Of a DNA stretch of 25,185 nt, positions 14,387-22,311 are shown one piece after another. Every line of letters begins with the position of its first letter. Within the stretch, counting starts at the first letter, position 1. The stretch is from Acetobacteraceae bacterium (GTDB taxonomy: Bacteria; Pseudomonadota; Alphaproteobacteria; Acetobacterales; Acetobacteraceae), in contig JADYYZ010000055.1 of assembly GCA_020853405.1 (NCBI GenBank), positions 1 to 25,185 of the forward strand, read 5' to 3'. The notes under the pieces are model-generated. The model was given only the letters and a program-made list of their open reading frames with translations, had not been told where the DNA came from and did not search any database. The translations under genes and the position numbers were made by a program.

Positions 14387-14914
14387 TCACTGCCCGCTTT
14401 TCTCGTCGTTCCGTCGGTCCGTCCAGACCACCTTGCGCAGCGCCTCGCGTGCCCGTGACAGGCGCGAGCGCACGGTGCCGACCGGAGTACCCAGCACCGC
14501 CGCCACCTGCTCGTAATCCATGCCTTCGACCACGCTCAGCCACAGCACCTGCCGTTGGGTTTTCGGCAGCGCATCGAACGCGCGGCCGAGGTCGCGGAAC
14601 GCATGCTGCTCCTCCTGTCCGCCCGAGACGGTGACGGCAGGCATGATCGCGGGTGCGGGCACGAACGGGCTGCGGCCGGCGCGGCGGCGCTGGCTGAGAT
14701 GCACATTGCGCAGGATCGCGAACAGCCACGCCCGCAGGTTGGTGCCTTCCGCGAACTGCGCGCGCGCGGCGATCGCACGCATCAGCGCTTCCTGCACCAG
14801 GTCGTCGGCGCCGTCGGCACCGCGCATCAGCACCCGCGCGAAGCGGCGAAGCCTGGGAATTTCCGCCGAGATCGCTGCCAGCAGCGGGCCCGCCTCGGCC
14901 GACTCGTTTTCCAA
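14387..14914 (-). CDS. ecfG: EcfG-family general stress response sigma factor
   Basis: A 175-aa ECF sigma factor. Region 2 is at about 15-80 (IPRLRRFARVLMRGADGADD, then LVQEALMRAI and NLRAWLFAILRN) and region 4 at about 113-160 (AFDALPKTQRQVLWLSVVEG, then YEQVAAVLGTPVGTVRSRLS). These are EcfG-like, and nepR and phyR are adjacent. It should direct RNA polymerase to GGAAC/CGTT promoters, including the one before nepR. The start chosen is TTG 14914: AGGGAG lies 6 nt upstream and the product has normal EcfG length. In-frame starts further upstream (15058, 15100) would run the protein through 13-bp repeats and low-complexity Arg/Gly/Glu sequence. It is convergent with nepR rather than in an operon with it. 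Confidence 0.88.
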   Translation of the reverse strand: MENESAEAGPLLAAISAEIPRLRRFARVLMRGADGADDLVQEALMRAIAARAQFAEGTNLRAWLFAILRNVHLSQRRRAGRSPFVPAPAIMPAVTVSGGQEEQHAFRDLGRAFDALPKTQRQVLWLSVVEGMDYEQVAAVLGTPVGTVRSRLSRAREALRKVVWTDRRNDEKSGQ

Positions 14915-15068
14915 TACCCGCTCCCTGCCCCCGCTCTCTGCCCCCGCTCTCTGCCCCCGCTCTTTGCCCCGCCGGGCCTCATCGCGCCGCGGAAGTGGTT
15001 GCGCAATCCTTAATGCCGGTTGGGCGATCGCATCCGCGGCCCGCGCGCCGCCCTGCATCCTGCGTCGT
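14915..15068 (-). other. Intergenic region between fhs and ecfG
   Basis: A 154-bp gap between the fhs stop and the ecfG start, both on -. It contains the 13-bp repeats (14920-14970), an AT-richer patch near 15004-15013 (GCAATCCTTAATG on +) and a weak GC inverted repeat (GCGGC-N6-GCCGC, 15036-15051) that could end fhs transcription. No GGAAC-N16/17-CGTT is visible on the ecfG strand. Confidence 0.5.
14920..14970. repeat. Four tandem 13-bp repeats before ecfG
   Basis: On + the units are GCTCCCTGCCCCC (14920-14932), GCTCTCTGCCCCC (14933-14945), an identical copy (14946-14958) and a 12-bp GCTCTTTGCCCC (14959-14970). Read on the ecfG strand they are purine-rich; the unit nearest the gene supplies its AGGGAG ribosome site. 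The array lies in the presumed 5' leader. Confidence 0.9.
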
Positions 15069-16745
15069 TCAGGACAGCCCGACCACGCCGCCAACCGCAT
15101 CCAGGTGCATGAACTCGGCCGCGGGAACCTTGGGCAGGCCGGGCATGGTCATGATATCGCCGGCAATCGCGACGACGAAGCCGGCGCCGGCGGCAAGCCG
15201 CACATCGCGCACCGGCAGGCGGTGCCCGACCGGCGCGCCGCGCAGATTCGGGTCGGCGCTGAAACTGTACTGGGTCTTGGCGATGCAGACCGGCAGCCCG
15301 GTGAACCCCGCCTTCTCCCAGCGCTCGAGCTTGCGCAGCGCCGCCTCGGCGATGTCGACCCCGTCGGCGCGATAGATGCTGCGCGCGATCGTCTCGAGCT
15401 TCCCCGGAATGCCGAGGTCGATGGGATAGAGGAAAGCCGGCTTCGGCACCGGGCCGGCGACCGCCTCGCGCACGGCGTGCGCGAGCGATTCGGTGCCGGC
15501 GCCGCCATCCGACCAGTGCGTGCACAGATGCGCCTCGGCGCCGGCAGCGCGAGCCTCCTCCAGCACCACCTGGTGTTCCTCATCGGTGTCGGTGACGAAA
15601 CCGTTCAGGCCGACCAGCACGCGCTGGCCGAACTTGCCCAGGTTCTCGATGTGGCGCGCGAGGTTGATGCAGCCGGCGCGCACCGCCGCCGGATTCGGCG
15701 TGCCGAGATCGGCACGCGCGATGCCGCCATGCATCTTCAGCGCCCGCACCGTCGCGACCACCACCGTGGCGGCAGGCCAGATGCCGGCGGCGCGACACTT
15801 GATGTCGAGGAACTTCTCGGCGCCGAGATCGGCGCCGAACCCTGCCTCGGTGATCACGATGTCGGACAGGCCGAGTGCCGTGCGCGTGGCCATCACGCTG
15901 TTGCAGCCGTGCGCGATGTTGGCGAACGGCCCGCCATGCACGAACGCCGGCGTGCCTTCCAGCGTCTGCACCAGGTTGGGCGACAATGCATCGCGCAGCA
16001 GCACCGCCATCGCGCCGTCGGCCTTGATGTCGCGCGCGGTCACGGGGGTGCCGTCCGCCCGCCAGGCCACGACGATCCGCGCGAGCCGCTCACCCAGGTC
16101 GGCATGGTCGGTGGCAAGGCACAGGATCGCCATCACCTCGCTCGCCACCGTGATGTCGAAGCCGTCCTCGCGCGGGGCACCATGCGCGGCCCCTCCCAGC
16201 CCGATCACGGTGTGGCGAAGGGCGCGATCGTTCATGTCCATCACCCGGTGCCAGCTGACGCGGCGCGCATCGAGGCCCGACACCGTGCCCCAGTGCAGCG
16301 CGTTGTCGGTCATCGCCGCCAGCAGGTTGTGGGCGGAGGTGATGGCGTGGAAATCGCCGGTGAAGTGCAGGTTGATATCCTCCATCGGCACGACCTGGGC
16401 ATAGCCGCCGCCGGCGGCGCCGCCCTTCATGCCGAAGCAGGGGCCGAGCGAGGGTTCGCGCAGGCAGACCATGGCGCGGGCGCCGATGCGCCGCAGCCCG
16501 TCGGCAAGCCCTACCGTGAGCGTGGTCTTGCCTTCGCCGGCGGGCGTCGGGCTGATGCCGCTGACCAGCACCAGCTTGCCCTGCGGGCGTGACCGCGCCT
16601 GGGCGCAGAAATCCAGCGCGACCTTGGCCTTGGTCTTGCCGTAGGGCGAAAGCGCGCCATCCGGCACGCCGGCGCGCGCCGCGATTTCGGCGATCGGCTG
16701 GAGGGTCGCGGCGCGCGCGATCTCGAGGTCGGATTTCTGGGCCAT
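15069..16745 (-). CDS. fhs: Formate-tetrahydrofolate ligase
   Basis: A 558-aa, full-length formyl-THF synthetase: formate + ATP + THF gives 10-formyl-THF, ADP and phosphate, feeding one-carbon metabolism in the cytosol. The ATP-binding P-loop TPAGEGKTT is at 67-75. Other family blocks are REPSLGPCFGMKGGAAGGGY (about 96-115), INLHFTGDFHAI (about 124-135), GPFANIAHGCNSV (about 275-287) and EAGFGADLGAEKF (about 304-316). The start is ATG 16745, 26 bp after the membrane-protein gene on the same strand, so co-transcription is possible. No other one-carbon enzyme is adjacent except folC some 3 kb away in another operon. Confidence 0.97.
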   Translation of the reverse strand: MAQKSDLEIARAATLQPIAEIAARAGVPDGALSPYGKTKAKVALDFCAQARSRPQGKLVLVSGISPTPAGEGKTTLTVGLADGLRRIGARAMVCLREPSLGPCFGMKGGAAGGGYAQVVPMEDINLHFTGDFHAITSAHNLLAAMTDNALHWGTVSGLDARRVSWHRVMDMNDRALRHTVIGLGGAAHGAPREDGFDITVASEVMAILCLATDHADLGERLARIVVAWRADGTPVTARDIKADGAMAVLLRDALSPNLVQTLEGTPAFVHGGPFANIAHGCNSVMATRTALGLSDIVITEAGFGADLGAEKFLDIKCRAAGIWPAATVVVATVRALKMHGGIARADLGTPNPAAVRAGCINLARHIENLGKFGQRVLVGLNGFVTDTDEEHQVVLEEARAAGAEAHLCTHWSDGGAGTESLAHAVREAVAGPVPKPAFLYPIDLGIPGKLETIARSIYRADGVDIAEAALRKLERWEKAGFTGLPVCIAKTQYSFSADPNLRGAPVGHRLPVRDVRLAAGAGFVVAIAGDIMTMPGLPKVPAAEFMHLDAVGGVVGLS

Positions 16746-16771
16746 GACGTTTCCCTGGTTGGCGCCCCCGC

Positions 16772-18136
16772 TTATGCGCGGTCGCGCGAGGTTGCGGCAA
16801 GGGGCGCGCGGCGCAACGGCGCCTCCGGCAATCGGCCGACAAGGACTGATCCCGCAAGCAGCGGCAGCAGCCAGGCGATGCGCGCCTGGTAGCGATGGTG
16901 CGGGCCGCTCGCCGCGCCGCAGATCACCGCGTTGCCGGCCAGTGCCAGCAGCACCAGCAGCGAGGCGGCAACCAGCCTCCGATCAGCTGCCCGCCACAGC
17001 AGCAGCGCGAGCAGCACCGGCGCGGCCGCCATCGTCGCGATGATCAGCGCATTCATCACCGGCAGGATGGCGAGCCGGCCATTGAACTGGCGGGCGGCGG
17101 TGAACGGGGCGACCTCCCGCGGGACGTGCTTCCGCAGGTTGTTCAGCACCGTCCGCCCCAGATCGTCGGGAACCAGGCTGTCGCCGATCCGCACCATCAC
17201 CAGCTGCCGGGCGGCGTCGGCGAGCGCGTTCAGCGCCACCTCGCGCGGATAGGCACGGACGGTCCCGGCCAGGATGCGCGCCGCCTCGGGCGCCATCACG
17301 CGCTCGTCGCCTGCCGCCCACAGCGGCGAATGCTGCTCCCACAGGATCAGGTCGCTGTCGGTGCCGATGCGCCCGAGCTCGCTGCACAGCAGGAAGCCAG
17401 GGCAGTTGGCGCGCAGGAAGTCCTTGGCCGGCCCGTTGGCGAGCTGGCGGGCCAGCGGGAACACGCTGCCATAGGGCGAGATCACCGGCGCGCCCCACAT
17501 CAGCGCGTTCGAGATCACCAGGAAAGCGACCGCGCCCGTCGCACCCGAAAGCAGCCCCACCCCGCCGCGCCTCGGCCAGGCGGAAAGGCGGCAGAGCAGC
17601 CGCACCGGCAGCAGCACGAGCAGCAGCCCCGCCAGTACGCCAAGGTGCGACAGGTGGCTGGCCGCCGACAGCGCGACCAGGAAGGCAAGCCAGGCGCGCT
17701 CGGGCCGCGAAAGGCGGTCGGCGAAGACGCCGAGCAGCACCACCGCCAGCACCAGGACCGGCGCCAGGAAGTCGGGCATCAGCTGGGCGGTGAACCAGGG
17801 CGCCGGGGTCAGCAGCGCAAGCCCCGCCACCAGCAGCAGATGCCGCAGGGGGCTCGCCGCAGTGCACACGCGCAGCATCAGCCACACCAGGTGCGAGACG
17901 ATCAGGCCCTGGGCGAAGGCGGCAGCCCAGTAGGTCAGGCGCCACGACAGCGCGTGCAGGAACAGCGCATAGGCGATCGGCTTGTCCCACTGCGGCCAAT
18001 ACTCCAGCGCCGCGAACAGGAAGGCGCCGGTATCGGAGAAAACCAGCGGCCAGCCATTGTAGAGCGCCGGCCACAGCAGCAGCCCGCCCCCGGCAAGGAT
18101 GGTCAGCTTGGCGCGGATCGACGGCGTGGCATGCAT
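16772..18136 (-). CDS. Uncharacterised polytopic membrane protein
   Basis: A 454-aa inner-membrane protein with roughly nine to eleven hydrophobic helices and a soluble loop at about 215-345 containing two Cys. I do not recognise a named family. An N-terminal motif NGWPLVFSDTG (27-37) follows the first helix and precedes WPQWDKPIAYALFLHAL. This layout, an acidic residue in the first extracytoplasmic loop of a many-helix protein, recalls GT-C-type glycosyltransferases or related lipid-linked sugar enzymes, but that is only a structural analogy. The start ATG 18136 lies directly before the first hydrophobic segment; sequence further upstream is outside the gene. It diverges from the Bug gene and precedes fhs by 26 bp. 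Confidence 0.75.
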   Translation of the reverse strand: MHATPSIRAKLTILAGGGLLLWPALYNGWPLVFSDTGAFLFAALEYWPQWDKPIAYALFLHALSWRLTYWAAAFAQGLIVSHLVWLMLRVCTAASPLRHLLLVAGLALLTPAPWFTAQLMPDFLAPVLVLAVVLLGVFADRLSRPERAWLAFLVALSAASHLSHLGVLAGLLLVLLPVRLLCRLSAWPRRGGVGLLSGATGAVAFLVISNALMWGAPVISPYGSVFPLARQLANGPAKDFLRANCPGFLLCSELGRIGTDSDLILWEQHSPLWAAGDERVMAPEAARILAGTVRAYPREVALNALADAARQLVMVRIGDSLVPDDLGRTVLNNLRKHVPREVAPFTAARQFNGRLAILPVMNALIIATMAAAPVLLALLLWRAADRRLVAASLLVLLALAGNAVICGAASGPHHRYQARIAWLLPLLAGSVLVGRLPEAPLRRAPLAATSRDRA

Positions 18137-18229
18137 CGGCCCGGCTTGATGGCAACCCCACGCGGCGCGATTGTGGCAGCGGCGACGGTCCGCGACCGGT
18201 GCGCCGCGAATCCAGGAGGCGAATTGCGC
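18137..18229. promoter_or_regulatory. Divergent promoter region
   Basis: This 93-bp gap separates the membrane-protein gene (-) from the Bug gene (+) and must hold both promoters unless transcripts come from further away. On + a weak TTGATG-N17-GATTGT pair starts at 18146. AGGAGG, 10 bp before ATG 18230, is the ribosome site of the Bug gene. Confidence 0.35.
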
Positions 18230-19177
18230 ATGCACCGGCTTCTCGCAGCACTCGTGCTGCTGCTGTCCACCACGGCGATGGCGCAAGCCGCGTTCCCCGA
18301 CCGCCCGATCACCCTGGTCGTACCGTTCGCCGCCGGCGGCGGCACCGACATCACCGCCCGCACGGTCGGAAAATTCCTGGAGCGCAGTTTCGGCCAGCCT
18401 GTGGTGGTGGCGAACCGCACCGGCGCCGGCGGCGAGATCGGCATGGCGGCGGTGGCCGAAGCACGCCCCGACGGCTACACGATCGGCATCATCAACACGC
18501 CGGGCGTGGTCACCATCCCGATCGAGCGGCGCGCCCGCTTCAGCCTGGAAAGTTTCGACTTCATCGCCGGCGTGGTCGAGGACCCCGCCAGCATCATCGT
18601 GCTCGACCGCTCGCCGATCCGCTCGATCGCCGACCTGGTGGCGGCCGCGCGCGCGAACCCCGGCGCCATCACGCTGGGCTCGGCCGGCATCGGCAGTTCC
18701 GGCCACATCGCGATGCTGCTGCTGGAGCAGGCCGCGGGCGTCAGGTTCACCAACGTGCCGTTCAGCGGCACCTCGGTTGCGGTAACCAACATGCTGGGCG
18801 GGCAGATCAGCGGCACCACCAGCAATATCGGCGAGGCGTTCGTGATGACCGCGGGGCAGCCGGTGCGAATCCTCGGCGTGATGGCAGCGAAGCGCATGCA
18901 GTTCGCGCCTGACCTGGTCACCTTCGCCGAGGCGGGCTACCCGATCGAGGCAGGATCGATCCGCGCCTTTGGCGGGCCGCACGGCATGCCGGCCGAGGTG
19001 CTGGCGCGCTACGAGGCGGCGTTCGGGAAACTGATGAGCGATGCCGAATTCCTCGACGACGCGCGGCGCACCACCCAGCCGCTGAATTTCCGCCCGCGCA
19101 CCGAGCTGGTGGCGGCGCTGCGCGAAAGCGACCGCATCCACCGCGCCCTCTGGGCAAAGAAGCCATGGAACCAGTGA
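18230..19177 (+). CDS. Bug/TctC-family periplasmic substrate-binding protein
   Basis: A 315-aa tripartite tricarboxylate transporter receptor (Bug) family protein. Residues 1-20 form a Sec signal peptide (MHRLLAALVLLLSTTAMAQA, with AQA as a likely cleavage site). The mature start FPDRPITLVVPFAAGGGTD (22-40) is the family hallmark. GAGGEIGMAAVAEARPDGYT (65-84) and the PG.ITLGSAGIGSSGH region (144-159) build the ligand pocket. Such receptors bind carboxylates or other small acids in the periplasm. No TctA/TctB membrane genes are in the window, so it may serve a transporter elsewhere. AGGAGG precedes ATG 18230 by 10 bp; TTG 18224 is an alternative. The creatininase-family gene follows 3 bp after the stop. 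Confidence 0.9.
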   Translation: MHRLLAALVLLLSTTAMAQAAFPDRPITLVVPFAAGGGTDITARTVGKFLERSFGQPVVVANRTGAGGEIGMAAVAEARPDGYTIGIINTPGVVTIPIERRARFSLESFDFIAGVVEDPASIIVLDRSPIRSIADLVAAARANPGAITLGSAGIGSSGHIAMLLLEQAAGVRFTNVPFSGTSVAVTNMLGGQISGTTSNIGEAFVMTAGQPVRILGVMAAKRMQFAPDLVTFAEAGYPIEAGSIRAFGGPHGMPAEVLARYEAAFGKLMSDAEFLDDARRTTQPLNFRPRTELVAALRESDRIHRALWAKKPWNQ

Positions 19178-19180
19178 ACG

Positions 19181-19969
19181 ATGCGCATTGACCATGTGAC
19201 CTGGCGCGACGTCGCCGCCTACCTGAAGGCGGGCAACGACACCGTGCTGATCCCGTCAGGCAGCACCGAACAGTACGGGCCGCACCTCGCGATGGGCACG
19301 GAAACCCGCATCGTCGAGGCGATCGCCACCGCGGTCGGCGAAGCCACGGGGTTTGCCGTGACGCCGGCGATCCCGGTGAACTACACCGCGATGTTCCTGG
19401 ATTTCCCGGGCGTGATGAACGCCTCGCTGCCGACGCTGGAGGCGCTGCTGACCGAGGCCGCCGACAGCCTGTGCGGCGCGGGGTTCCGCCACCTGCTGTT
19501 CATCAACATCCACGCCGCGACGGTGGGCCCGATGGAAGCGGCGAGCCGCGCCATGCGCCGCCGGCACGGCGCGGTCGGCGGCTATATCGATGTGTTCGGC
19601 ACGATGCGCGAGGTCGGCGGCGTCGCCTGGGAAGCAAAGCAGGCCCCGACCGGGCATGCCGCCGAGATGGTGACCAGCGTCGCACTTCATGTCTGCCCCG
19701 AACTCGTGTTCCTGGACCGCATCGAGGCGCCGCCGCCGCTCCGGGATTTCGCGCCCGGGCTGCGCACCGTCGCCTCGGGCAAGGTCGCGCACGGCAAGTC
19801 CTCGTTCGCGCTGTTCTCCGACATCTCCGACTACGCGCCGTCCGGCCAGCAGGGCGATGCGCGGGCGGCCAGTGCCGCAAAGGGCAGGACCGTGTGGGAG
19901 AACACGCTGGCCTGGATGACGGGGGCCGCGAAGGCGTTCGCGCAGGCGAAGCTGCCGCCGGGCGGCTGA
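19181..19969 (+). CDS. Creatininase-family protein with altered metal site
   Basis: A 262-aa member of the creatininase/creatinine amidohydrolase fold, metal-dependent enzymes that open cyclic or linear amides. The N-terminal motif is GSTEQYGPHLAMGTET (27-42), where relatives read GSTEQHGPHLPLGTDT. By comparison with creatininase, the metal ligand His after EQ is Tyr32 and the ligand Asp is Glu41. The second site reads NIHAAT (109-114) for NGHGGN, keeping His111. GHAAEMVTS (158-166) keeps the later Glu162. It may be a diverged hydrolase or have lost one metal. It lies 3 bp after the Bug gene and is probably co-transcribed, suggesting import and then hydrolysis of one substrate. The substrate is unknown; creatinine is not implied. 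Confidence 0.8.
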   Translation: MRIDHVTWRDVAAYLKAGNDTVLIPSGSTEQYGPHLAMGTETRIVEAIATAVGEATGFAVTPAIPVNYTAMFLDFPGVMNASLPTLEALLTEAADSLCGAGFRHLLFINIHAATVGPMEAASRAMRRRHGAVGGYIDVFGTMREVGGVAWEAKQAPTGHAAEMVTSVALHVCPELVFLDRIEAPPPLRDFAPGLRTVASGKVAHGKSSFALFSDISDYAPSGQQGDARAASAAKGRTVWENTLAWMTGAAKAFAQAKLPPGG

Positions 19970-19988
19970 CAGGGACCGCGTTCAGCCG
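19963..19988. terminator. Stop-codon inverted repeat between convergent genes
   Basis: CGGCTGA (19963-19969) and TCAGCCG (19982-19988) form a 7-bp inverted repeat with a 12-nt loop. Each arm contains the stop codon of one of the converging genes, creatininase-like and folC. No T-run follows. It may act as a compact bidirectional terminator. Confidence 0.35.
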
Positions 19989-21289
19989 TTCGCGGCCAGC
20001 ACCAACCCCGCCAGATAGAGCGAGCCGCAGATCAGGATGCGGGCCGGACCCGGCTCGCGCGCGGCGGCCGCGATCGCTGCGGCAAGCGTCGGCCCGGGGC
20101 GCGCGCCGCCGCCCGAGGCGGCAACGATCTCCTCGACCGGCATCGCGAGGTGCTGCAAAGGCTCGGCCACCGCCCAGAGCGCCGCGCAGTGCGGCATCAG
20201 CGCATCGAGGAAGCCGCCGACGCCCTTGCCCGCCTTCATCCCCACCACCGCGTAAAGCGGGCGGTCAGACCAGGATTGCGCCGCCTGCGCCGCCAGCACC
20301 GCGCCCGCCGCCGGGTTGTGCCCGCCATCGAGCCAGAGTTCCCAGCCATCGGGCAGCAGCCCGACCAGCGGCCCCCGCCCCAGGCGCTGCAACCGCGCCG
20401 GCCATTCGGCGCGCGTAAGCCCCTGCGCGAGCGCGGCACCGATCCCCTCGCCCCTTACCACGCGCGAGGCCAGCATCGTCGTCACCGCGATGCCGGCGTT
20501 GTCGATCTGGTGCGGGCCGGCAAGCGAGGGCATCGGCAGCGTGAACGCCTCGCCGAAACCCTGCCAGCGAAGGCCGGCACCGCAGGGCGCAATCTCCCAC
20601 TCGCTGCCGCGCGCCAGCAGCGCCGCACCCGCCTCGGCGGCGGCGGCGGCGATCGCCGCCCGTGCCTCGGGCGGCTGGGCGCCGGTCACCGCCGGCACGC
20701 GCGCGCGGAAGATGCCGCACTTCTCGCGCGCGATCGCGGCGAGCGAATCGCCCAGCCAGTCCATGTGGTCGAAGCCGATCGCGCTCACCGCCGTCGCGGC
20801 GGGGTGCGCGACCACGTTGGTGGCATCGAGCCGCCCGCCAAGCCCCACTTCCAGGATCGCGACGTCGGCGGGGATGCGCGAGAACAGCAGCAGCGCGCAG
20901 GCGGTGGTGATCTCGAAGAAGGTGATCGGCGCATCACCATTCGCCCGCTCGACCTCGAGCAGCGTTTCGTGGAGCTGCTCCTCCGCGACCAGCTGCCCGG
21001 CCAGGCGGATGCGCTCGTGGAAGCGCACCAGGTGCGGCGAGGTGTAGACGTGCGCGCTGAGCCCCGCCGCCTCGGCGATCGCGCGCAGGAAGGCGCAGAC
21101 GCTGCCCTTGCCGTTGGTGCCGGCGACGTGCAGCACCGGCGCCAGGCGGTCCTGCGGCCGGCCGAGCGCGTCGAGCAGCCGTTCCATCCGCCCCAGGCTG
21201 AGGTCGATCAGTTTGGGATGGAGCCGCGTCAGCCGCTCCAGCACCGGTTCCGAGGCAGCGGCGTGCGATGCGGCGAGCAGCCCAGGCAT
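19982..21289 (-). CDS. folC: Folylpolyglutamate synthase / dihydrofolate synthase
   Basis: FolC (435 aa) adds glutamate to dihydropteroate and to folates in the cytosol, using ATP. It belongs to the Mur ligase fold. Residues about 1-40 (LTRLHPKLIDLSLGRMERLL) match the FolC start; the P-loop HVAGTNGKGSVCAFL is at about 54-68. SPHLVRFHERIRL, EVGLGGRLDATNV and GFDHMDWLG follow in family order, and the C-terminal domain has the glutamate-ligase motif DGGHNPAAG. ATG 21289 lies 14 bp after the accD stop; upstream in-frame sequence belongs to accD in another frame. It is the last gene of the pyrF-trp-accD-folC run and converges with the creatininase-like gene. Confidence 0.95.
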   Translation of the reverse strand: MPGLLAASHAAASEPVLERLTRLHPKLIDLSLGRMERLLDALGRPQDRLAPVLHVAGTNGKGSVCAFLRAIAEAAGLSAHVYTSPHLVRFHERIRLAGQLVAEEQLHETLLEVERANGDAPITFFEITTACALLLFSRIPADVAILEVGLGGRLDATNVVAHPAATAVSAIGFDHMDWLGDSLAAIAREKCGIFRARVPAVTGAQPPEARAAIAAAAAEAGAALLARGSEWEIAPCGAGLRWQGFGEAFTLPMPSLAGPHQIDNAGIAVTTMLASRVVRGEGIGAALAQGLTRAEWPARLQRLGRGPLVGLLPDGWELWLDGGHNPAAGAVLAAQAAQSWSDRPLYAVVGMKAGKGVGGFLDALMPHCAALWAVAEPLQHLAMPVEEIVAASGGGARPGPTLAAAIAAAAREPGPARILICGSLYLAGLVLAANG

Positions 21290-21303
21290 GGCGCGCGCAG
21301 CGA

Positions 21304-22296
21304 TCAGGCGGAAGCCGGGGGCAGGCCGGCAGGTGGCGTCAGCAACGGCGGCTCCGGCTCGGCGGCGACCAACGGGCCTGCCCCCTCCTCCGGCTGGACC
21401 AGCTCGGATGGGTTTTCGGCCGGCGCCGCCGCCACGCCCGGCATCAGCAATCCCAGCAGGCGGGAAAGCACCTCGCGCAGCTCGGCGCGGCGCACCACCA
21501 TGTCGACCATGCCGTGATCGAGCAGATACTCGGCGCGCTGGAATCCGTCGGGCAGTTTCTCGCGCACCGTCTGTTCGATCACGCGCTGGCCGGCGAAACC
21601 GATCAGCGCACCAGGCTCGGCGATGTGGATGTCGCCCAGCATCGCGAAACTGGCGGTGACGCCGCCGGTGGTGGGGTCGGTCAGCACCACGATGTAGGGC
21701 AGGTGCGCTGCCTTCACCTGCGAGACCGCGATGGTGGTGCGCGGCATCTGCATCAGCGACAGCGCGCCTTCCTGCATGCGGGCACCCCCCGAACTGGGGA
21801 ACACGATCAGCGCGGCTTCCTGCAGCACGCAAAGCCGGGCTGCCGCGACGATCGCCTCGCCCACGGCGGCCCCCATGCTGCCGCCCATGAAGCCGAACTC
21901 GAACGAAGCGATCACGGCGCGATGGCCGCCCACGCTGCCATGCGCGACGACACAGGCATCGGCAAGGCCGGTCGCCGCCTGGGCTTCCTTCAGCCGGTCG
22001 GAATAGCGCCGCCGGTCGCGGAACTTCAGCGGATCAGCGGGCACCGAAGGCAGCTCGATGCGGGTACCCCCCGCCTTGCCATCGGCGCCGCCGTCGAAGG
22101 TCGCGGCGATGCGCTTCAGCGCGGACAGGCGCATGTGGTGGCCGCAATGCGGGCAGACATGCAGGCTGCGCTCGAGCTCGCGGTGGAAGATCATCTGCTC
22201 GCAGGCGGGGCACTTGTGCCAGAGATCCTCCGGCACGTCCTTGCGCGCGATCAGGCTGCGGATCTTCGGCCGGACGAATTCGGTCAGCCAGTTCAT
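21304..22296 (-). CDS. accD: Acetyl-CoA carboxylase carboxyltransferase subunit beta
   Basis: AccD (330 aa) pairs with AccA to move the carboxyl group from biotin to acetyl-CoA, the first committed step of fatty-acid synthesis. The N-terminal zinc ribbon has Cys29, Cys32, Cys48 and Cys51 (CPAC...CPHC). The crotonase-like core has FEFGFMGGSMGAAVGEAI, FPSSGGARMQEG and TDPTTGGVTASFAMLGDI. The C-terminal ~45 residues form a Pro/Ala/Glu-rich tail of low complexity. It starts 15 bp after trpA and ends 14 bp before folC. The trpFBA-accD-folC order is common in Alphaproteobacteria. Confidence 0.97.
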   Translation of the reverse strand: MNWLTEFVRPKIRSLIARKDVPEDLWHKCPACEQMIFHRELERSLHVCPHCGHHMRLSALKRIAATFDGGADGKAGGTRIELPSVPADPLKFRDRRRYSDRLKEAQAATGLADACVVAHGSVGGHRAVIASFEFGFMGGSMGAAVGEAIVAAARLCVLQEAALIVFPSSGGARMQEGALSLMQMPRTTIAVSQVKAAHLPYIVVLTDPTTGGVTASFAMLGDIHIAEPGALIGFAGQRVIEQTVREKLPDGFQRAEYLLDHGMVDMVVRRAELREVLSRLLGLLMPGVAAAPAENPSELVQPEEGAGPLVAAEPEPPLLTPPAGLPPASA

Positions 22297-22311
22297 CCGC
22301 CGTGCCCTCGT

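Noticed and set aside
15036..15051. GCGGC-N6-GCCGC inverted repeat after fhs as a terminator
   Set aside because: A 5-bp GC stem without a T-run is expected by chance here; it is mentioned only as part of the intergenic region.
14520..16592. A 690-codon open frame on + opposite ecfG and fhs
   Set aside because: It spans the antisense of two clear genes and the repeat array between them; its composition is that of an antisense shadow.
16895..18229. In-frame extension of the Bug gene far upstream (to 16895)
   Set aside because: The extension is antisense to the membrane-protein gene and Gln/Arg/His-rich. The signal peptide starts exactly at ATG 18230, with AGGAGG upstream.
18137..19195. In-frame extension of the membrane protein up to 19195
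   Set aside because: It is antisense to the Bug gene and has no membrane or domain character; ATG 18136 directly precedes the first hydrophobic helix.
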